64,000 nucleotides of DNA from Tyto alba (lineage: Eukaryota > Chordata > Aves > Strigiformes > Tytonidae), in contig NW_024881321.1 in assembly GCF_018691265.1 (NCBI RefSeq), positions 20,933,698 to 20,997,697 of the forward strand, written 5' to 3'. The notes beneath the pieces were generated by a model. That model was not told the origin of the DNA. It ran no database searches and saw only the letters and a list, made by a program, of their open reading frames with translations. Both the position numbers and the translations under genes were made by a program. Position 1 is the stretch's first letter; every line of letters starts with the position of its first letter. This document shows, piece after piece, positions 36,163 to 48,686 of this stretch.

Positions 36163-36641
36163 TGTTGTGGAGGGTCTCAAAATAAACAAAATAAAAATTC
36201 AAAAGTAAAATTTATTTTGAGAAAAATCAGTGAGCACTCCAACAGACATCAATAAACTACAAGTTCAGATGATCGTGCGAAGAAACTGCTACTACATAGC
36301 CAATTTAGGAATTCCTAAGATTTAAATGATAATCCAAAATGCACCATCGCTTACTTGACAAGTGAGGGCTCTAAACCTTGAGGAGTTTCCTTGGGTGATG
36401 TCATGACTGAAGGGGAGAGTCCTTGACTGCAGCCTCCCTGCTCCAAAGAGGACTAGCTCAAAATGGCTCCCCGGTGGGACTCCATTTATACCCAAGATGA
36501 ATCTGATCTGTGGTCATGTCAGCTCTTATTAGCTAAGGGCCCCAGTTGCCATAAAGACGTGAAAACAAGGGTGTGAAAAGAGTCAGCATCCACTAAGTTT
36601 CAATGGATGGAAAGACCCATCTTGTGGGTGCACCTGCCACA
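36163..36641 (-). mobile_element. Solo LTR (family D), second of two in one CR1
   Basis: Plus strand TGTTGTGGAGGGTCTC to CACCTGCCACA, flanked by perfect ggtag (36158-36162 and 36642-36646). In reverse, the TATA box lies at 36482-36490 and the AATAAA signal at 36211-36216. This is the best delimited family D copy (479 bp) and serves as reference for the other two. Confidence 0.93.
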
Positions 36642-37902
36642 GGTAGTAGGGAGTAGTTAGCATGGATTTACAATGGGAAAATCATGTTTAACCAATCTGA
36701 CAGCCTTTTATAAAGAGGTAACTTTGGTGGATGAAGAGAGAGCAGAGGATATTGTTTACCCTGTCAGTAATAAAGCCTTTGTCACTGTCTCCCATAAGAT
36801 CCTCATTGACAAGCTGGCACAGTATCGTTACATAAATGGACAGTGATGTAGGTTTAAAACTGACTGAAGCTGGGCTCAGGGGGTTGCAAACGGTGGCACA
36901 AAGTCTTGTTGGAAATAAGACACTAATTATGTATCCCAGAGGTCAATGCTGGGACCCATATTGTTTAACATCCTCTTTAATGACCTGAACTATGGGGCAG
37001 ATCACATTGTCAGTGGATTTGCAGATAACACAATACAAGGAATAGTTGCTGATATAACAGATAATTGTACTGCCAACCAGAGGGACCTGGACAAGTTGGA
37101 GAAATGGGCTGAAAGATATCTCATGATTTTTAGCAATGGGGAATTCTAAATCCTGCATCTGGGGAAAAATAATCTCCGACACTAGGAGCTGACTGGCTGG
37201 AAAGCCACTCTGCAGAGAAGGACCTGAAGATCCTGGTGGACAAGCTGACCATGAGCCAGAGATGTGACCCATATGACAAAGAAAGCCAATAGTTTCCTGT
37301 GCTGAGTTAGGAAGAATGTTTCCATCAGGTTGAAGGAGGTGATCCTTCATTTGCTTGACAAGAACTTGCATCTGGAGTACTGTTTTGAGTTCTGGGCTCC
37401 CCAGTACAAGAGAAGTACAAGAGAACTTAAAGTGAGTCCAGCAAATGACAATGAAGGTAATGAAGGAACTGGATCATCTTTCATTTGAGGAAAGACTGAG
37501 AGAATTAGGAATGTTCAGCCTGGAGTAGAGGAGTCTTAGAGGAGGGGGAGGGGTGTGTGTGCGGGGTAGATTTTGTTAATATATGTGACAAAATAGGATA
37601 TAATGAAGATGATGAATCCAAATTCTTCTCAGTACTGCCAATTGACAGGATAAGAGGCAGTGGGTACAAATTAAAGAATATGAGATTTCATCTAATTTAA
37701 AGAGAACTCTTTTATAATAAGGGTGGTCATACACAGGAAGAAGCTGCCCATAGGTTGTGGAGTCTCCATGTAGGGAGGCAGTCAAAACCTGACTGAACAC
37801 CGTCTGGTCAACCTGTTGTAGTTGACCCTGCTTTAACAGGGAGCCTGATCTATATGATCTCATTAAGTCCCTTCCAACCTCAGATTTTGTGGTTCTGTGA
37901 AA
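36642..37902 (+). mobile_element. CR1 LINE, RT core to 3' end
   Basis: Continues with AGCATGGATTTACAATGGG and the AAGCCTTTGTCACTGTCTCC block. The RT C-terminal region and 3' UTR follow. The end is GTCCCTTCCAACCTCAGATT then GTGGTTCTGTG near 37902, a 3' terminus of the ATTCTRTG type. A G/T-rich stretch, GGAGGGGGAGGGGTGTGTG, sits near 37540. Confidence 0.88.
36946..37149 (+). pseudogene. CR1 RT remnant
   Basis: A 67-codon frame: GPILFNILFNDLN (about residues 3-15), GFADNTIQGIVAD where the family has a FADDTK-type motif (one Asp replaced by Asn), and QRDLDKLEKWAERYLMIFS (about 46-64). It corresponds to the segment spanning the RT palm and what follows. The Asp change and flanking stops show it is inactive. 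Confidence 0.85.
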
Positions 37903-37904
37903 TA

Positions 37905-39687
37905 GCATTTTCATTTTTGTCAAAACTTCGTTCAAAGGAGATGCTGTTTCCTAGGTTTCACTGGCAGATTATATTAATTACAAATTGGCTTATGGGAACA
38001 CATTTCCAAAATTAGAATTTGACTTGTTCTAAAATTATATATTGGCACTAAAAATCTGAAGTAACTAGAGTGTGGGGACTATTAATGTAAACATATAGTA
38101 CATATGGATTAAGATATTGAGAAGTCAAGAAAATCCATGGTTAGTTCAAAACATTTGTTTATTCAGTAATGTAGTTGTAATTTCAGGTTTCTGAGGTCAT
38201 TTCTAAAAATCACATATATCTTGTGGGCTGTTGTTTTAGTGAGAACTGACACTGAATGTGTCAGAGGAAATAATGAACATCAGATCTTTAGATTCTGAAG
38301 GATTGGCTGGTGACAACTTCGAGTTCCTGTTGACTAATCATTAGCTGAGAAACTTCACTATCTTCTGGTCCTGGGAAAATGTAATTGCATTGTAGCTGCA
38401 GATCTGTCTGCAACCTGTATAGTTTCTTCAGATGTACCTTAAAATGAAATTTTATTCTGTAAAGGGGATCTAGAAGGAAGTTGTTCTCTTTCCAAAGCAA
38501 TATCATTAAGATATATGTTCTTCCATCTCTTCTGTCTCCCTCATTTCTCCTTCCCAGCATGACAGTATCCATATTTTTTAACTTAAGCCTGTAAAGCATT
38601 GATATCAATTGAGGGAAAAAAAAAAAAAATCAACTTCCCTGCCCCTCAAAAAAATCTCACAGATTTTGGAAATAAAAAATTCACAGAAAGAAGTGGAAAG
38701 GACCACAAACTTAAATTATAAATAGCTGCATCTGAACCTGAACTGGTCTTAAAGTCTTATACCTCTATAATTATTCATTTACTTCTTGGCTCAGTTATAT
38801 AAAGAAATGTGTGCCTGAATGTAATTAGATACAAATAAAGAGTGCACAACTGAATTAAGAGAAGTAAAAAGAGTGAAAAAATATAGAAATTCATGCTTGA
38901 TTTTTGTGCATAGAATTTTGTTTTCCAAGATACATATAAGTTTTTCTGTTGCCTTTTTTTTTTTTTTTAATATAAATATATAATGAAAAATAAAACATAG
39001 TTCAACTGTATAAACTTTGGAGAAGCAGTTTGGAAATAATAAAAATGACATTTTTTTTTTTAATGATGTTAAAATATTTGCAAATTAATCTCCATTCAGT
39101 GTTGAGGAGAAAAGTCATTGGAATCAATATATAGACTTCATTTACTTTTTATTACACAGTAAAAACTGATTTTAATTACTTTTCTGCTAAGAAATATAAT
39201 TGAAAATTTCTTTTTGATTTAATACAGCTTGAAGTTTCTATATTTAGCATGCTGAAATCCTGTTTAGAAGATGAAAAATGAAAGAATTCTTTCTTCTGCT
39301 GTGTCAGTGTGGTAAGGCAGGGGCGTGGTAAGGCAGGGGCTTGCTGTAACTTGCAGACATAAACACCAACCTAGCCCATTAAGGGTATCCTATTAAAACT
39401 CCTTCACAGGGAATTTTCTATCACAGAAGTCAGTAAGACAACTAGAGAAAGAAATAGAAATATGCAAAAGAGGTTAATAGCAATTGCATACCTCTGGGAA
39501 TTCTTTATGTTAATGTAACTAGAAATTCAACTACTAGCCGAGCATTAACTATGGGAAGCTTTGATGATGAAAATGAGGTTGGTGCAAGTTAATAAAAGAG
39601 CCAACATAATGTAATCTTATTTCCATTTTGCAATGAGTGAGTATAATTTATTTAGTAGATGGTTCCTAAAAATGCATTCATATAATG

Positions 39688-39690
<3 letters not shown>
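37905..39690. other. Unique AT-rich sequence, no gene seen
   Basis: The 106-codon minus frame 38288-38608 lies in ordinary-looking sequence and has no recognised domain. A perfect 16-bp tandem duplication (GTGGTAAGGCAGGGGC, twice) is at 39309-39340. A- and T-runs lie near 38613, 38950 and 39051. Confidence 0.45.

Positions 39691-39720
<30 letters not shown>
39691..39720. repeat. Dinucleotide microsatellite (AC)15
   Basis: 30 bp of perfect AC immediately upstream of a CR1 fragment. Confidence 0.97.
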
Positions 39721-39722
<2 letters not shown>

Positions 39723-39727
39723 GAATT

Positions 39728-40030
39728 TGTTCAGGCCCTGTTTAACATCTTTATGAATGACTTGGAGGAAATGACACACTTTATTCCCATCAAGTTCTCA
39801 GATGACACCAAACTTGGACAGTCAAGTTGATATGTTGGAAGGCAGTGATACCATTCAGAGCTACTCTGTCTGGAGAAGTGTATCAGCTGGAACCTTATGA
39901 AATGCAGTAGGAACAAATAGAGTCCTGTCTCTAGGAGCAAAGACACACACCTTCCCCCCTGTCCCTGTCAATGACATAGGCTAGATAAAAGCAGAGTCAC
40001 AAGGATGACCACAGCTGCCTAGACATCCCT
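39728..40030 (+). mobile_element. CR1 LINE fragment, RT region
   Basis: Begins GTTCAGGCCCTGTTTAAC and contains AAGTTCTCAGATGACACC, the nucleotide form of the FSDDTKL block (encoded as KFSDDTKLGQ). It then decays through CTGGAACCTTATGAAATGC. It is truncated at both ends and old. Confidence 0.75.
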
Positions 40031-40034
40031 AGAG

Positions 40035-41635
40035 AAGTACTTAAAAAGTGTAATTATTGAAAGTGAGAAGCTGCACAATAATTTCATTTAAATTGAACAG
40101 TAACAGTATTGTGCTGTTTTAAAATTATTGTTATTTATATCAGCCTACATACTGACATTCAAATATTTATTTGAAAGTGCATCTTGTAATGAAATATATT
40201 TGATCATTTGAAACCCTACAAACTTTAGCACTGCAAAGGTCAATGGATTTGCAATGATAATGTGTAAAGTAACAAGATTCCCCCTAATGAAGAAACAAAA
40301 GCAGCAATATAATAACTTGGGAGGAAAATTTCTCTTGAAGAGTTAGAAGGTGATAACTAGCAGAAATTTATTAGCACTTTAAGAGTCTATGACCTAAGGA
40401 ATTCAAAGCAGGAGAGACATAGGTTTTATGAGTTTACTTGAGGACATATCCCTAATTAAGATCCATAGAAAATATGCTGTAGAAACTCAATTGTTCTGTA
40501 GTGATCAGCTCTTCTAATATTAAATGACAGTCCAAAAAGTTAATGGTTTTCCATTAGTTGAAATAATGCCGTTGAACACCTTAATGGCTAGAGTAGAATG
40601 CTGTAAATTAGGTAATCTTATGTCCTCATCACTGTTCTGGCACTTACTTTGGTGAGGTTGAAAAGTCAACATATCCCTTCTATTCCTCTATTTTCCAAAA
40701 TTGTAAATCAAATATTATATCACTGTGATATTGACCTTCTCTAACTCTAAGAGCATGATATCACTCAGTGCTCTTTCACATGTTTCTTTCTTCGAATAAA
40801 ATTCCCATTTTCCTACTGGCTTGGATTGCAGTTCCTTGATTTCAATGGAGACAATCCTGGGTTATTTGAGTTCACTAGAACTGGTTCTGCTAATATCAAA
40901 CAATTCAAAAACTTACATGTAAAGCAATAAATGCCATTTACAAAAATCTCTAAAAGTTATTGATGATTAAGGAACTTTTCTAGTTGTCCAACAGTCTTCT
41001 GTTTATGGACTATGATGTATGTACATTCATTACTCCGTCTCCTCCCCCCAAACAGATTTTCATTGTATGTTCCTTTAGTTTATATAAAATATTTCTCAGG
41101 CTCACATAAAAGTTCCTTGACTTTGCTATTCTGAGATTTGCTTTAAAACTGTTATTAGGAAATTCATATTTATATTACCATGGAAATATAACATCCTTAG
41201 CAAGATTACCATTCTGTTTTGGTTTTGGTTTTGGTTTTGGTTTTTGGTTTTGGTTTTGTCTTTTTCCAGGGATTCTCTTAATACATTTTAGTAATCCAAA
41301 AGATTATCACATCAAGAACGGCATGCAAAAATTAGTTCTTCATGTGGCTTGGACCTAGTATTTTTTATTATATCTTTGTGGTGATAGTTAGTAGAATGCT
41401 AAAAACATTGGAAATATGAGATACTAATTGTTTTAGTACCACCTTCTTAGACAAGCTGGTCAATTATTTTGTAGACATAATATTGTGTGCTCATTATTGA
41501 ACATTTGTAGAATACTTGCTTCAATAGGAATCTCAACTTGGATTACTTTATGTGTTAATACCAGTAGTGATGTTAAATTGGCTATTAGTGGCTTTTGAAG
41601 GGTACCTTGGGTAAAAGAAATGAGAAATACTACTT
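40035..41635. other. Unique AT-rich sequence with a GGTTTT tract
   Basis: No gene or transposon recognised. A (GGTTTT)n tract with one extra T lies at 41217-41258. Confidence 0.45.
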
Positions 41636-41639
41636 TCTC

Positions 41640-42217
41640 TGTGATGAGTGCTGTTGGGATGGAGTTAATTTTCTTCATTACAGCATGGATTTGTGAGCAA
41701 AACAATATTGATAACACACCAGTGTCATGGCTATTACTGAGCAGTGGTTGCACAGCATCAAGGCTCTATCTTCTGCTCACTCTGCTCCCACTCCATCCCC
41801 TTAGTGATTAGCTGAGAGTAGACAAGAAACTGGGAAAGGACACAGCTGAAACAGCTGATCAGAATTGGAAAAAGGGTTTTTCCATAACATACAATATCAT
41901 ACTCAGCAATAAAATCTCAAAGAAAGGAGAAGGAAGGAGGACATTTGTGATTATGATGTGATTATGATTGTCTTCCTAAGTAACCATTATTCATGTTTTC
42001 CTGTAAGTGGCTGGACACCTGCATGTTGATGGGAAGCAGTGAATGAATTGCTGATTTTGCTTTGCTTACATGCACAGCTTGTTTTTCCACCTATTAAATA
42101 TCTCAGTCATGAAGTTTCTCTCCTTACTTCTAGTTTCTCCATGTCCCATGGGAAAGGGGAGGGAGTGAGCAGCTGTGTGGATGTCGGTCAACTGTTGGTC
42201 AAGGTCAACCTACCACA
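41640..42217 (+). mobile_element. Solo LTR, family A, no clear TSD
   Basis: Starts about TGTGATGAGTGCTGTTGGGA and ends GTCAACCTACCACA. It shares the ordered blocks of 1093-1609: GTTGGGATGGAGTTAATTTTC, ATTACTGAGCAGTG, GGACACAGCTGAAACAGCTG, TCAGCAATAAAATCTC and CACCTATTAAATATCTC. Flanks ttctc and tatcc agree at only 2 of 5 positions, so the duplication has decayed or the ends are slightly off. Confidence 0.82.
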
Positions 42218-42224
42218 TATCCAT

Positions 42225-43925
42225 AATCTTGAGTTGTTTTTACTGGTGAATGAAAAGATAAACAATGTATATCCTCTTTGACCTAAAAGTGAGAGACTTC
42301 ATCTGAAAAAGTGTAAGAAAAATCATGACCCACTGGTTTTTGGTTTGGTTTTTTTTTTGTTTTTTTTTTTTTTTTTTTTTTGTTTGTTTTTTTTAATTAA
42401 ACCTGATATAGTACCTGGCCAACTCTATCCAATAAATCAGAAATAAGTCATAATTTGAATTTGATTTGCTTCACTAGAATAAATACAGCCCAGGTCAAGC
42501 TGGGCTCTACTTGAAACATTTATATAAATTTATGAAGAAGATGATGAAATACCTTTGACTTTTTAGAAGGCTTCATAAATTGCTACATTAAATTTAAAAA
42601 AAAAAAATAAATTAAATGACAGACAAAAAACCTAAAATGTAAACTTTAAAAATGTTCAAACTATCAGGTTATCTCCAGACCAAAGTATGTGTCTATATTG
42701 AAAAAAAAAGTTGTGGGAGGACAGCTTTCTGAAGATAACAGTGCATAACATCCATGACTAAGACTTTTCAATTCCTTGAATTGAAACTGATTGTAAAGAT
42801 AGTGATCCCATGGTGGAGAGGAAAAGAGAGTGAAGAAAAGGAGCAGAGACCACGTGTAATAAACTAACACCTGATCATTAGTCAGATGCTCTAAAAAAAT
42901 CCCCAAAATGCCTTGGTCTGGAAGAACTGCAAAAAGATTAATAATTGGTAAGCACTTAAAATCATCATCATATTTTCTTTCATAATGTTTTTAAGTTTCC
43001 TGCAAATTTCCAGCAGCATGGCAATAGCTGACATAATTTTCAGAAGGATATTCTTTACTGTTGAGTTCTACACCGGTCACTTGCCACAAGCAAATAAAAA
43101 GATAAAAAGTACTATTTTCTATTGTATTTGAAATATATTTATGTTGAGCAAGACAAGTGGAAAATAACAACTAAGATAATAAAAGACCATGCACGAAAGG
43201 AAATTTTTGCATCAGTTGAGGTTAGGTACATTCCAAAACATATTTTGGTCCCAAAAGTGTCATCACATTTGACATGAAAGCAATATTGTAAACATGACCA
43301 GATTGAATAGGAACTTTTCTAGAGTTATAAAACTAAGAACAGTACTGTTAATATGTTTCATTTTGCTTGTTTTATGCTACATATATGGCTTCAATGAAGC
43401 AAAAAAAGTAATAGTTTTCTAGCAGTTTTAATGTCTCAATGTTTGACAAAAGACTAGCTATGTAAAGAGCTTATAAAATAATACTGTATATTTCAAGTCT
43501 CCTCTGCATTTTTTTTCCAAATGATGACAAACCTATCATTGCCAAAAATTTCCATGTTCAATCAGTTCCTTCAGGACACAGCAGATAGCCAGAACTGTAA
43601 TCAATGTCTTTGTGACTATTTTTTCTTTTACCTTTTATTCAGCTTTCAAGTCAGGTCTTATTTTGTTAGTGACTTTTCTTCAGATTCTCTTGCTATAGTC
43701 TACAGTGTTTTGAACACTTCCAAAGACTTAAACATGTCTAATTTCTGTGACTTTTTAATCATGTCTAAATTATTTATGTCTAAATTATTTTAGACAGATG
43801 TTGAGATTCATCTGCTGAAAATTCTTAAACTTCAAGCATCCCTATGTATCATATCACCATGTAATAATTACTCAATACAGAATCCAGCCATCACAGAGAT
43901 GGGAGGGGAGAATATGGAGCAGGAA
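42225..43925. other. Unique AT-rich sequence with T-rich tract
   Basis: T-rich run at 42335-42395. A perfect 15-bp tandem duplication (ATGTCTAAATTATTT, twice) lies at 43761-43790. No gene recognised. Confidence 0.45.
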
Positions 43926-43929
43926 TGGC

Positions 43930-44830
43930 TCAAAGAATCCATCTAAGGACTGGGAGGAGTAGCTCACCCATGATGGTTACAGGCAGAAGACAGACTTCTT
44001 AGGGGAAGAAAAAGAGAAGATCACTTTAATTCAAATGCTAACAAAGGCAACACTTGACAGACAAGGAGGGGACAGTGAGAAGCCTACTACATCCAAAAAC
44101 CACCTCCCCCTGTCCCTCTCTTCTTCCCAGACTCAGCTCTGCTCCTTATGTCTCTCCCTCCTCCCCCAGCAGTGCAGAGGGCAGGAGATGGGGGTTACAA
44201 TCAGCTCACTGCTCCTTCCTTCATGGGACAGGGGTGAAACCGCACATTCCTCCCCTGCTCCACGTGGTCCCTCTCTCACTGCAGACAGCCCTCCATGAAC
44301 CTTCTTCATCATGATTCCTCCCCATGGGCCTCAGTCATTCCCATGCTTCTCTGGCATGGGTCATTCCTGTGTGTTTCCAGCACTGAACCACAACAGTGGG
44401 TACCACTTCTCCCCTCACGATCCTGGCCTTCTTTAAGGGCAGATGCCTGTCCAGGCATGGGCTCCTTCACAGGCTTCAGGTCAGCCCCTACTCCATTGTG
44501 GACCTCCATGGGTTTCAGAGTGGGTGGCCCTGCTCTGGCACATCTCCCCCATGTCCTTCTGCTTCCTTCTGATGACCTGGGCATCCGTCTTTCCTGAAAC
44601 TCCTCCTCACAAGTCCTAATCACCTTTCAAGTTCCCCTTCTTAAATAAGTTATCACAGAGGTGCAGTTGATTGGTTCAGCCCTGGCCAGAGGTGGGTCCG
44701 ACTTGGAGCTGGGGGCAGATTTTGAGAAGCTTCTCTTGGGGGCATTGCAGTAGGCCCTCCCCTGTTACCAAAAAAAAAAAAAAAAACAAAAAACAAAACA
44801 AAAAAAAACATACCACAGAAATCCAGCACA
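43930..44830 (-). mobile_element. Solo LTR, family B
   Basis: The plus strand carries the reverse of the family: GGCAGAAGACAGACTTCTTA near the left end, CTCAGCTCTGCTCC, module-rich middle, CTTCTTAAATAAGTTATCAC (about 44638) on the promoter side, ACTTGGAGCTGGGGGCAG, and CCCTCCCCTGTTACC. An expanded A/C-rich tract follows (44769-44809). The right end is CCAGCACA at 44830; the left end is approximate and no TSD was matched. Frames of 87-104 codons over it are repeat translations. Confidence 0.8.
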
Positions 44831-44834
44831 TCCT

Positions 44835-45652
44835 TACTCAATTTCTTCCACTAAACTGTCTTAGGATAATATCACAGAAAGTCACAAAAGTCAAAACACT
44901 GCTGAGATAGAATTATTCAGGGGCTTCTTAGAATTCAAAGGGCTTTTAAAGTGAATACAATTTGAATCTAAACATTCTTATTCATTCATTTATAAATATT
45001 AATTTATTCATTAATTTATAAATTAATTTATAAATTAATAAATTTTGCATAGTTTTTCCTTAAGCATAAAACTGTTCCCAAGAACAAATAATTTAAAAAC
45101 ATTATCAAGACTGCAACCTTGAATTCTCTGAAGCAGGAATACTACAGTGAATACTGCCTGTGGATGTTTAATTTGATCCCCCTGCATGTAAAGGTGCTGA
45201 AGTGTAAAGTGAAGATTGCAGAAACAGTTTATGTTTGAAAAAAATTAGTAAGCACCTACATTAAGTCAGAGCTCAGACAGATGGCTGCTATTAAAGACTG
45301 GCATGCTTCCAAATTGAGAAAGCAGGCACAGCACTTTATAGGAATCTTAGGTCTTTCAGTTTAACTCCATGTCTGCACCCATGACCAAGCCATGTAGAAA
45401 GAGAAGACTGGAAAAAATTTTCATGAAGCATTTAAGGACCATTAGTAAACTAAAGAAAACTTGGAGCAGATGCAGACTTTGACAACATTCTTGTGTTTTC
45501 AAGGCATGCTGCTGTAATGTGGAGGGGGAATAAATGAACGAGTCTCACATACACTTACTTACTATTGACAAAGAGTATTTTGGATTTGTGTTGATACTAA
45601 AGAAAGAGTATGATTATGTAAATGAAAAGACTGTATCACAATCTTCATGCAC

Positions 45653-45695
<43 letters not shown>

Positions 45696-45880
45696 CAGGT
45701 TATTTGGGTAACTGTTTTCAAGATTTGTGAATGTAAGAAATTCAGTTTATGGATAAATGTGTGAATATGTATGTGACAGATGATGTATGTGGAGATTGAT
45801 ATGTCCATCTCCTGGTAAATTTGATGTATATTTCATAAATACATATAAACTTACATATATTCAGTTGCGTTTACATTGCT
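44835..45880. other. AT-rich sequence with palindromic AT block and poly-A
   Basis: At 44984-45045 there are alternating AATTTATAAATT-type palindromes. A pure 41-A homopolymer lies at 45654-45694. No gene recognised. Confidence 0.5.
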
Positions 45881-45883
45881 GAA

Positions 45884-46402
45884 TTACAGAATAATTGAGG
45901 TTGAAAGGGATCTCCACAGATAATTTAGTCCAAACCCCTGCTCAGAGGAGGTGTAACTAGGTCAGGTTGCTCAAGGCCACATCCACTCTAGTCTTGAACA
46001 CCTCCAAGGATGGAGATTCCATAACCTCTCTGAGCAGTCTTGTCCAGTATTTGACCACCCTTATGGTAGATAGGTATGTATATCTAATCAAAACTTCCCA
46101 ACTTCCAACTTGTGTTTGTTGCCTCTTGTCCTGTCACTACGCACATCCAAGAAGAATTCAGCTCTGCCTTCTCTATATTCTCTGATCAGGTAGTTGCAGA
46201 CAACTATATGGTCTCCCTGGAGCCTTTTCATCTCCTGACTGACCAGGCCCAGTCCTTTAGACTTTCCTGTGCTTCAGCTCCTTGATCACCTTGGTGGCAC
46301 TTTGCTGGACTTCCTTAAGTATTTAAAAATCCTTATTGTACTGGAAAGCTCCAAACTGGCCTCAGTACTCCATGTTGTTTCACGAGAGCTGAATGGAGAA
46401 AA
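45884..46402 (-). mobile_element. CR1 LINE, 5'-truncated
   Basis: The left end, ATTACAGAATAATTGAGG, is a decayed reverse 3' terminus. It continues with GGTTGAAAGGGATCTCC, CAGGTTGCTCAAGGCCAC, GTTGCCTCTTGTCCTGTCAC and CACCTTGGTGGCACTTTGC. It fades near 46402. Confidence 0.85.
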
Positions 46403-46591
46403 ATCAGCTAAGCCTGTTTGGTATATTGAAACATAATATTTATTGCAGTTAATGTGACTGGTGAGCAGTTAACAATATCATAACTGAAATATGCTAAGAC
46501 ATATTTCCTATGTATCTAATTGGATTAAGTTATTTTTCTCATCATTTTTTACCAGTGATCTAGTCTACAGCTCTCTTTGTAGCAATTAGTA

Positions 46592-47258
46592 TGTTAGGCC
46601 TAGTTAGCATAGCTGTAAACTTCAAACCAATTTTTTGTTTTAGTAAAAGTAGGCCAAGTGTGAACCTTCACCTCTTGACCAAAACAAGAGAATTAACTTT
46701 GAACGCTTTTTATTTGCTCAAGGAAATGGATGGCCAAGCTATACAAACAGCTTATTGGTTATCAAAGAGTGTAAAAGCATCCAGAACTGTCCTGAACAAG
46801 CAGATTGTGGGTGCCAACAACACTGACACCAAATCAGAAAGCAGAACTTCCATTTAAACAGATGTCTCACCAAAGAAATATTCTCTACCCCATCCTGGGG
46901 TTGAGAAAAGTAAAGAATTTGGAGGGGAACCCAGGAATCAGGAGAGACACTGGGTGACCCATGTACCTACACCAGAATGTAGGACCATCTCTTCAACATG
47001 CAGCAAACCTGAGGGAACCAGAAACTCAAGGGCCCCACACAGATGGATCTTCCATACTAGCACCCTGTCTCTCCTACTGGACTGCTTCATCTCTCCCATA
47101 GCACAGGGAATTATTGTCAGGAACTGCTACGCTTACCCACCCAAATTTTCTCCTGAATTGTGCCATCTCTCTCATTGAATAGTGAAGTAATGAAATTTGT
47201 AAAATTCCATTATCTGTGATTAAAGTGTTTTAGTGTCCAAATCCATTTAATCTCCACA
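46592..47258 (+). mobile_element. Probable solo LTR (family E)
   Basis: Starts TGTTAGGCCTAGTTAGC and ends TTTAATCTCCACA. A purine-rich, less AT-rich middle (46880-47120) is followed by a GTGATTAAAGTG signal (about 47217). The order resembles an avian ERV LTR I recall, but no TSD is visible (left tagta, right tgttc). No coding content; the 88- and 74-codon frames look incidental. Confidence 0.5.
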
Positions 47259-47264
47259 TGTTCG

Positions 47265-47675
47265 TTTGATCTTAAACTGTGACTGTTAAAATAAGAAAAT
47301 CTGTGGGTTAATTCTTCAAGGTAAAATGGAGTTTTTATGGTCATTTTTCTGAAAAACCTTCTATGAATAGAACTGATGTGAGAGAATGAGAAATTGTTAA
47401 CTCAAGTGTTTGTTATTACGTGCTGAACATGAATCCAAAGCAGGCTGAAGACTACCTATTGTATTACAGAGAATGTTCTACTCTAAAAGGGTGTTTGACT
47501 TCTTTCTGAAGGACTGTTACTAGGAAGCAATCAATATGATCCCCTGAACTCTCATTGTGTAGAGGGTTTTAGGGGGTAGACTTGAAACATTTATTTTTTT
47601 TTTTAATAACCTTAGAAGCAAAGTAATAACAATGGGTTAGAATGTTCCAGTGAAGAGCAAGGGTTGTTCTGAACT
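47265..47675. other. Unique AT-rich sequence, no gene seen
   Basis: Nothing recognised between the probable LTR and the next CR1. Confidence 0.4.
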
Positions 47676-47677
47676 GA

Positions 47678-48045
47678 CAGAATCATGTAATGGTTGAGGT
47701 TGGAAGGGACCTCTGAAGGTCACCATTCAAGACCCCTGCCTTAGCAGGGCCACCTACAGCTACTTGACCGGGATCACGTCTAGATTTTTTTAAATATCTC
47801 TAAGGATGGAAACTCCAGAACCTCTCTAGGAAACCTGTGTCATTGCTCAGTCACCCTCATAATAAAAATATGTTTCCTGATGTTCAGAGGTACCCTCCTA
47901 TGTTTCAGCCTGTGGCCTTTGGCTCTGGTCCTGTCACTGGGCACCATTGAAAAGAGTCTGGCTGCATCCTCTTTACACCCTCCCTTCAGGTATTTATATA
48001 CATTAATAAGAGTCCCCTGAGCCTTCTCTTATCTAAGATCTTGGT
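47678..48045 (-). mobile_element. CR1 LINE 3' end, 5'-truncated
   Basis: The left end, GACAGAATCATGTAATGG, is the reverse 3' terminus. Then come GAGGTTGGAAGGGACCTCTG, GCCTTTGGCTCTGGTCCTGT and CCTGAGCCTTCTCTTATC. It has the layout of the CR1 3' UTR and ORF2 end. Confidence 0.9.
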
Positions 48046-48049
48046 TGAT

Positions 48050-48685
48050 AAGATTTCAGAAAACTGTATCTGAATCAATCAACCAACAGCTAAATAAAAT
48101 TCAGGATAAAGCTTAAATATTTTTATTTTCCTTTGTCTTTAATATCGCTATAAGATCTCACTTTTCTGATTACTTTTTATTAAATTCCATGTTTTAGTTT
48201 TTAATAATTAAATTTTCACATTAAGTAGTGGCATGCCATGCAAGATTGTGATGAAAGACTTTTTAGAGATACATGATATTATTTTTTGTTTTCAAATTCA
48301 ATGTTACTACTACTCTTCTTGTCCAAAGTTATTAAAAAAAAAAAAAAAAGATAAGGACTGACTTAATGATTCTGAAATTATATTCACTTAAGAGTTACTA
48401 AAACAAATTAAATGGGATTTATCCAACACCTTTTAGTCTCAATAACTGAAAAGAACATATGAAGTGTAAATAGCAGGTTGAATTAGTAGCTAACACTATT
48501 TATAACCAATCTTAAAAGTGCTAGTATTTTTTCAATTTATGCTATTTTTTAACATTTATGCTATTTTGTATCTTCCTTCTTTACTAAATAGCATATTATT
48601 CGCACCCCTCATCCTACTGAGTCTTGCCATAGGATATTTTACCTTTCAAACACTATTATCTATGAGATACATCAGTTAAATGTAA
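48050..48685. other. Unique AT-rich sequence, no gene seen
   Basis: No repeat or coding signal apart from a short A-tract near 48333-48349. Confidence 0.4.
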
Positions 48686-48686
48686 T

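Noticed and set aside
36163..36641. LTR TATA and polyadenylation signals as an active host promoter
   Set aside because: The signals are present, but nothing in the window shows a downstream host exon on the minus strand for it to drive.
38288..38608. 106-codon minus-strand frame as a possible exon
   Set aside because: No motif I recognise, no clear splice context, and frames of this size occur by chance in the window.
41217..41258. GGTTTT tract as a telomeric sequence
   Set aside because: Short, interrupted by an extra T, and inside unique DNA of a vertebrate. Simple repeat only.
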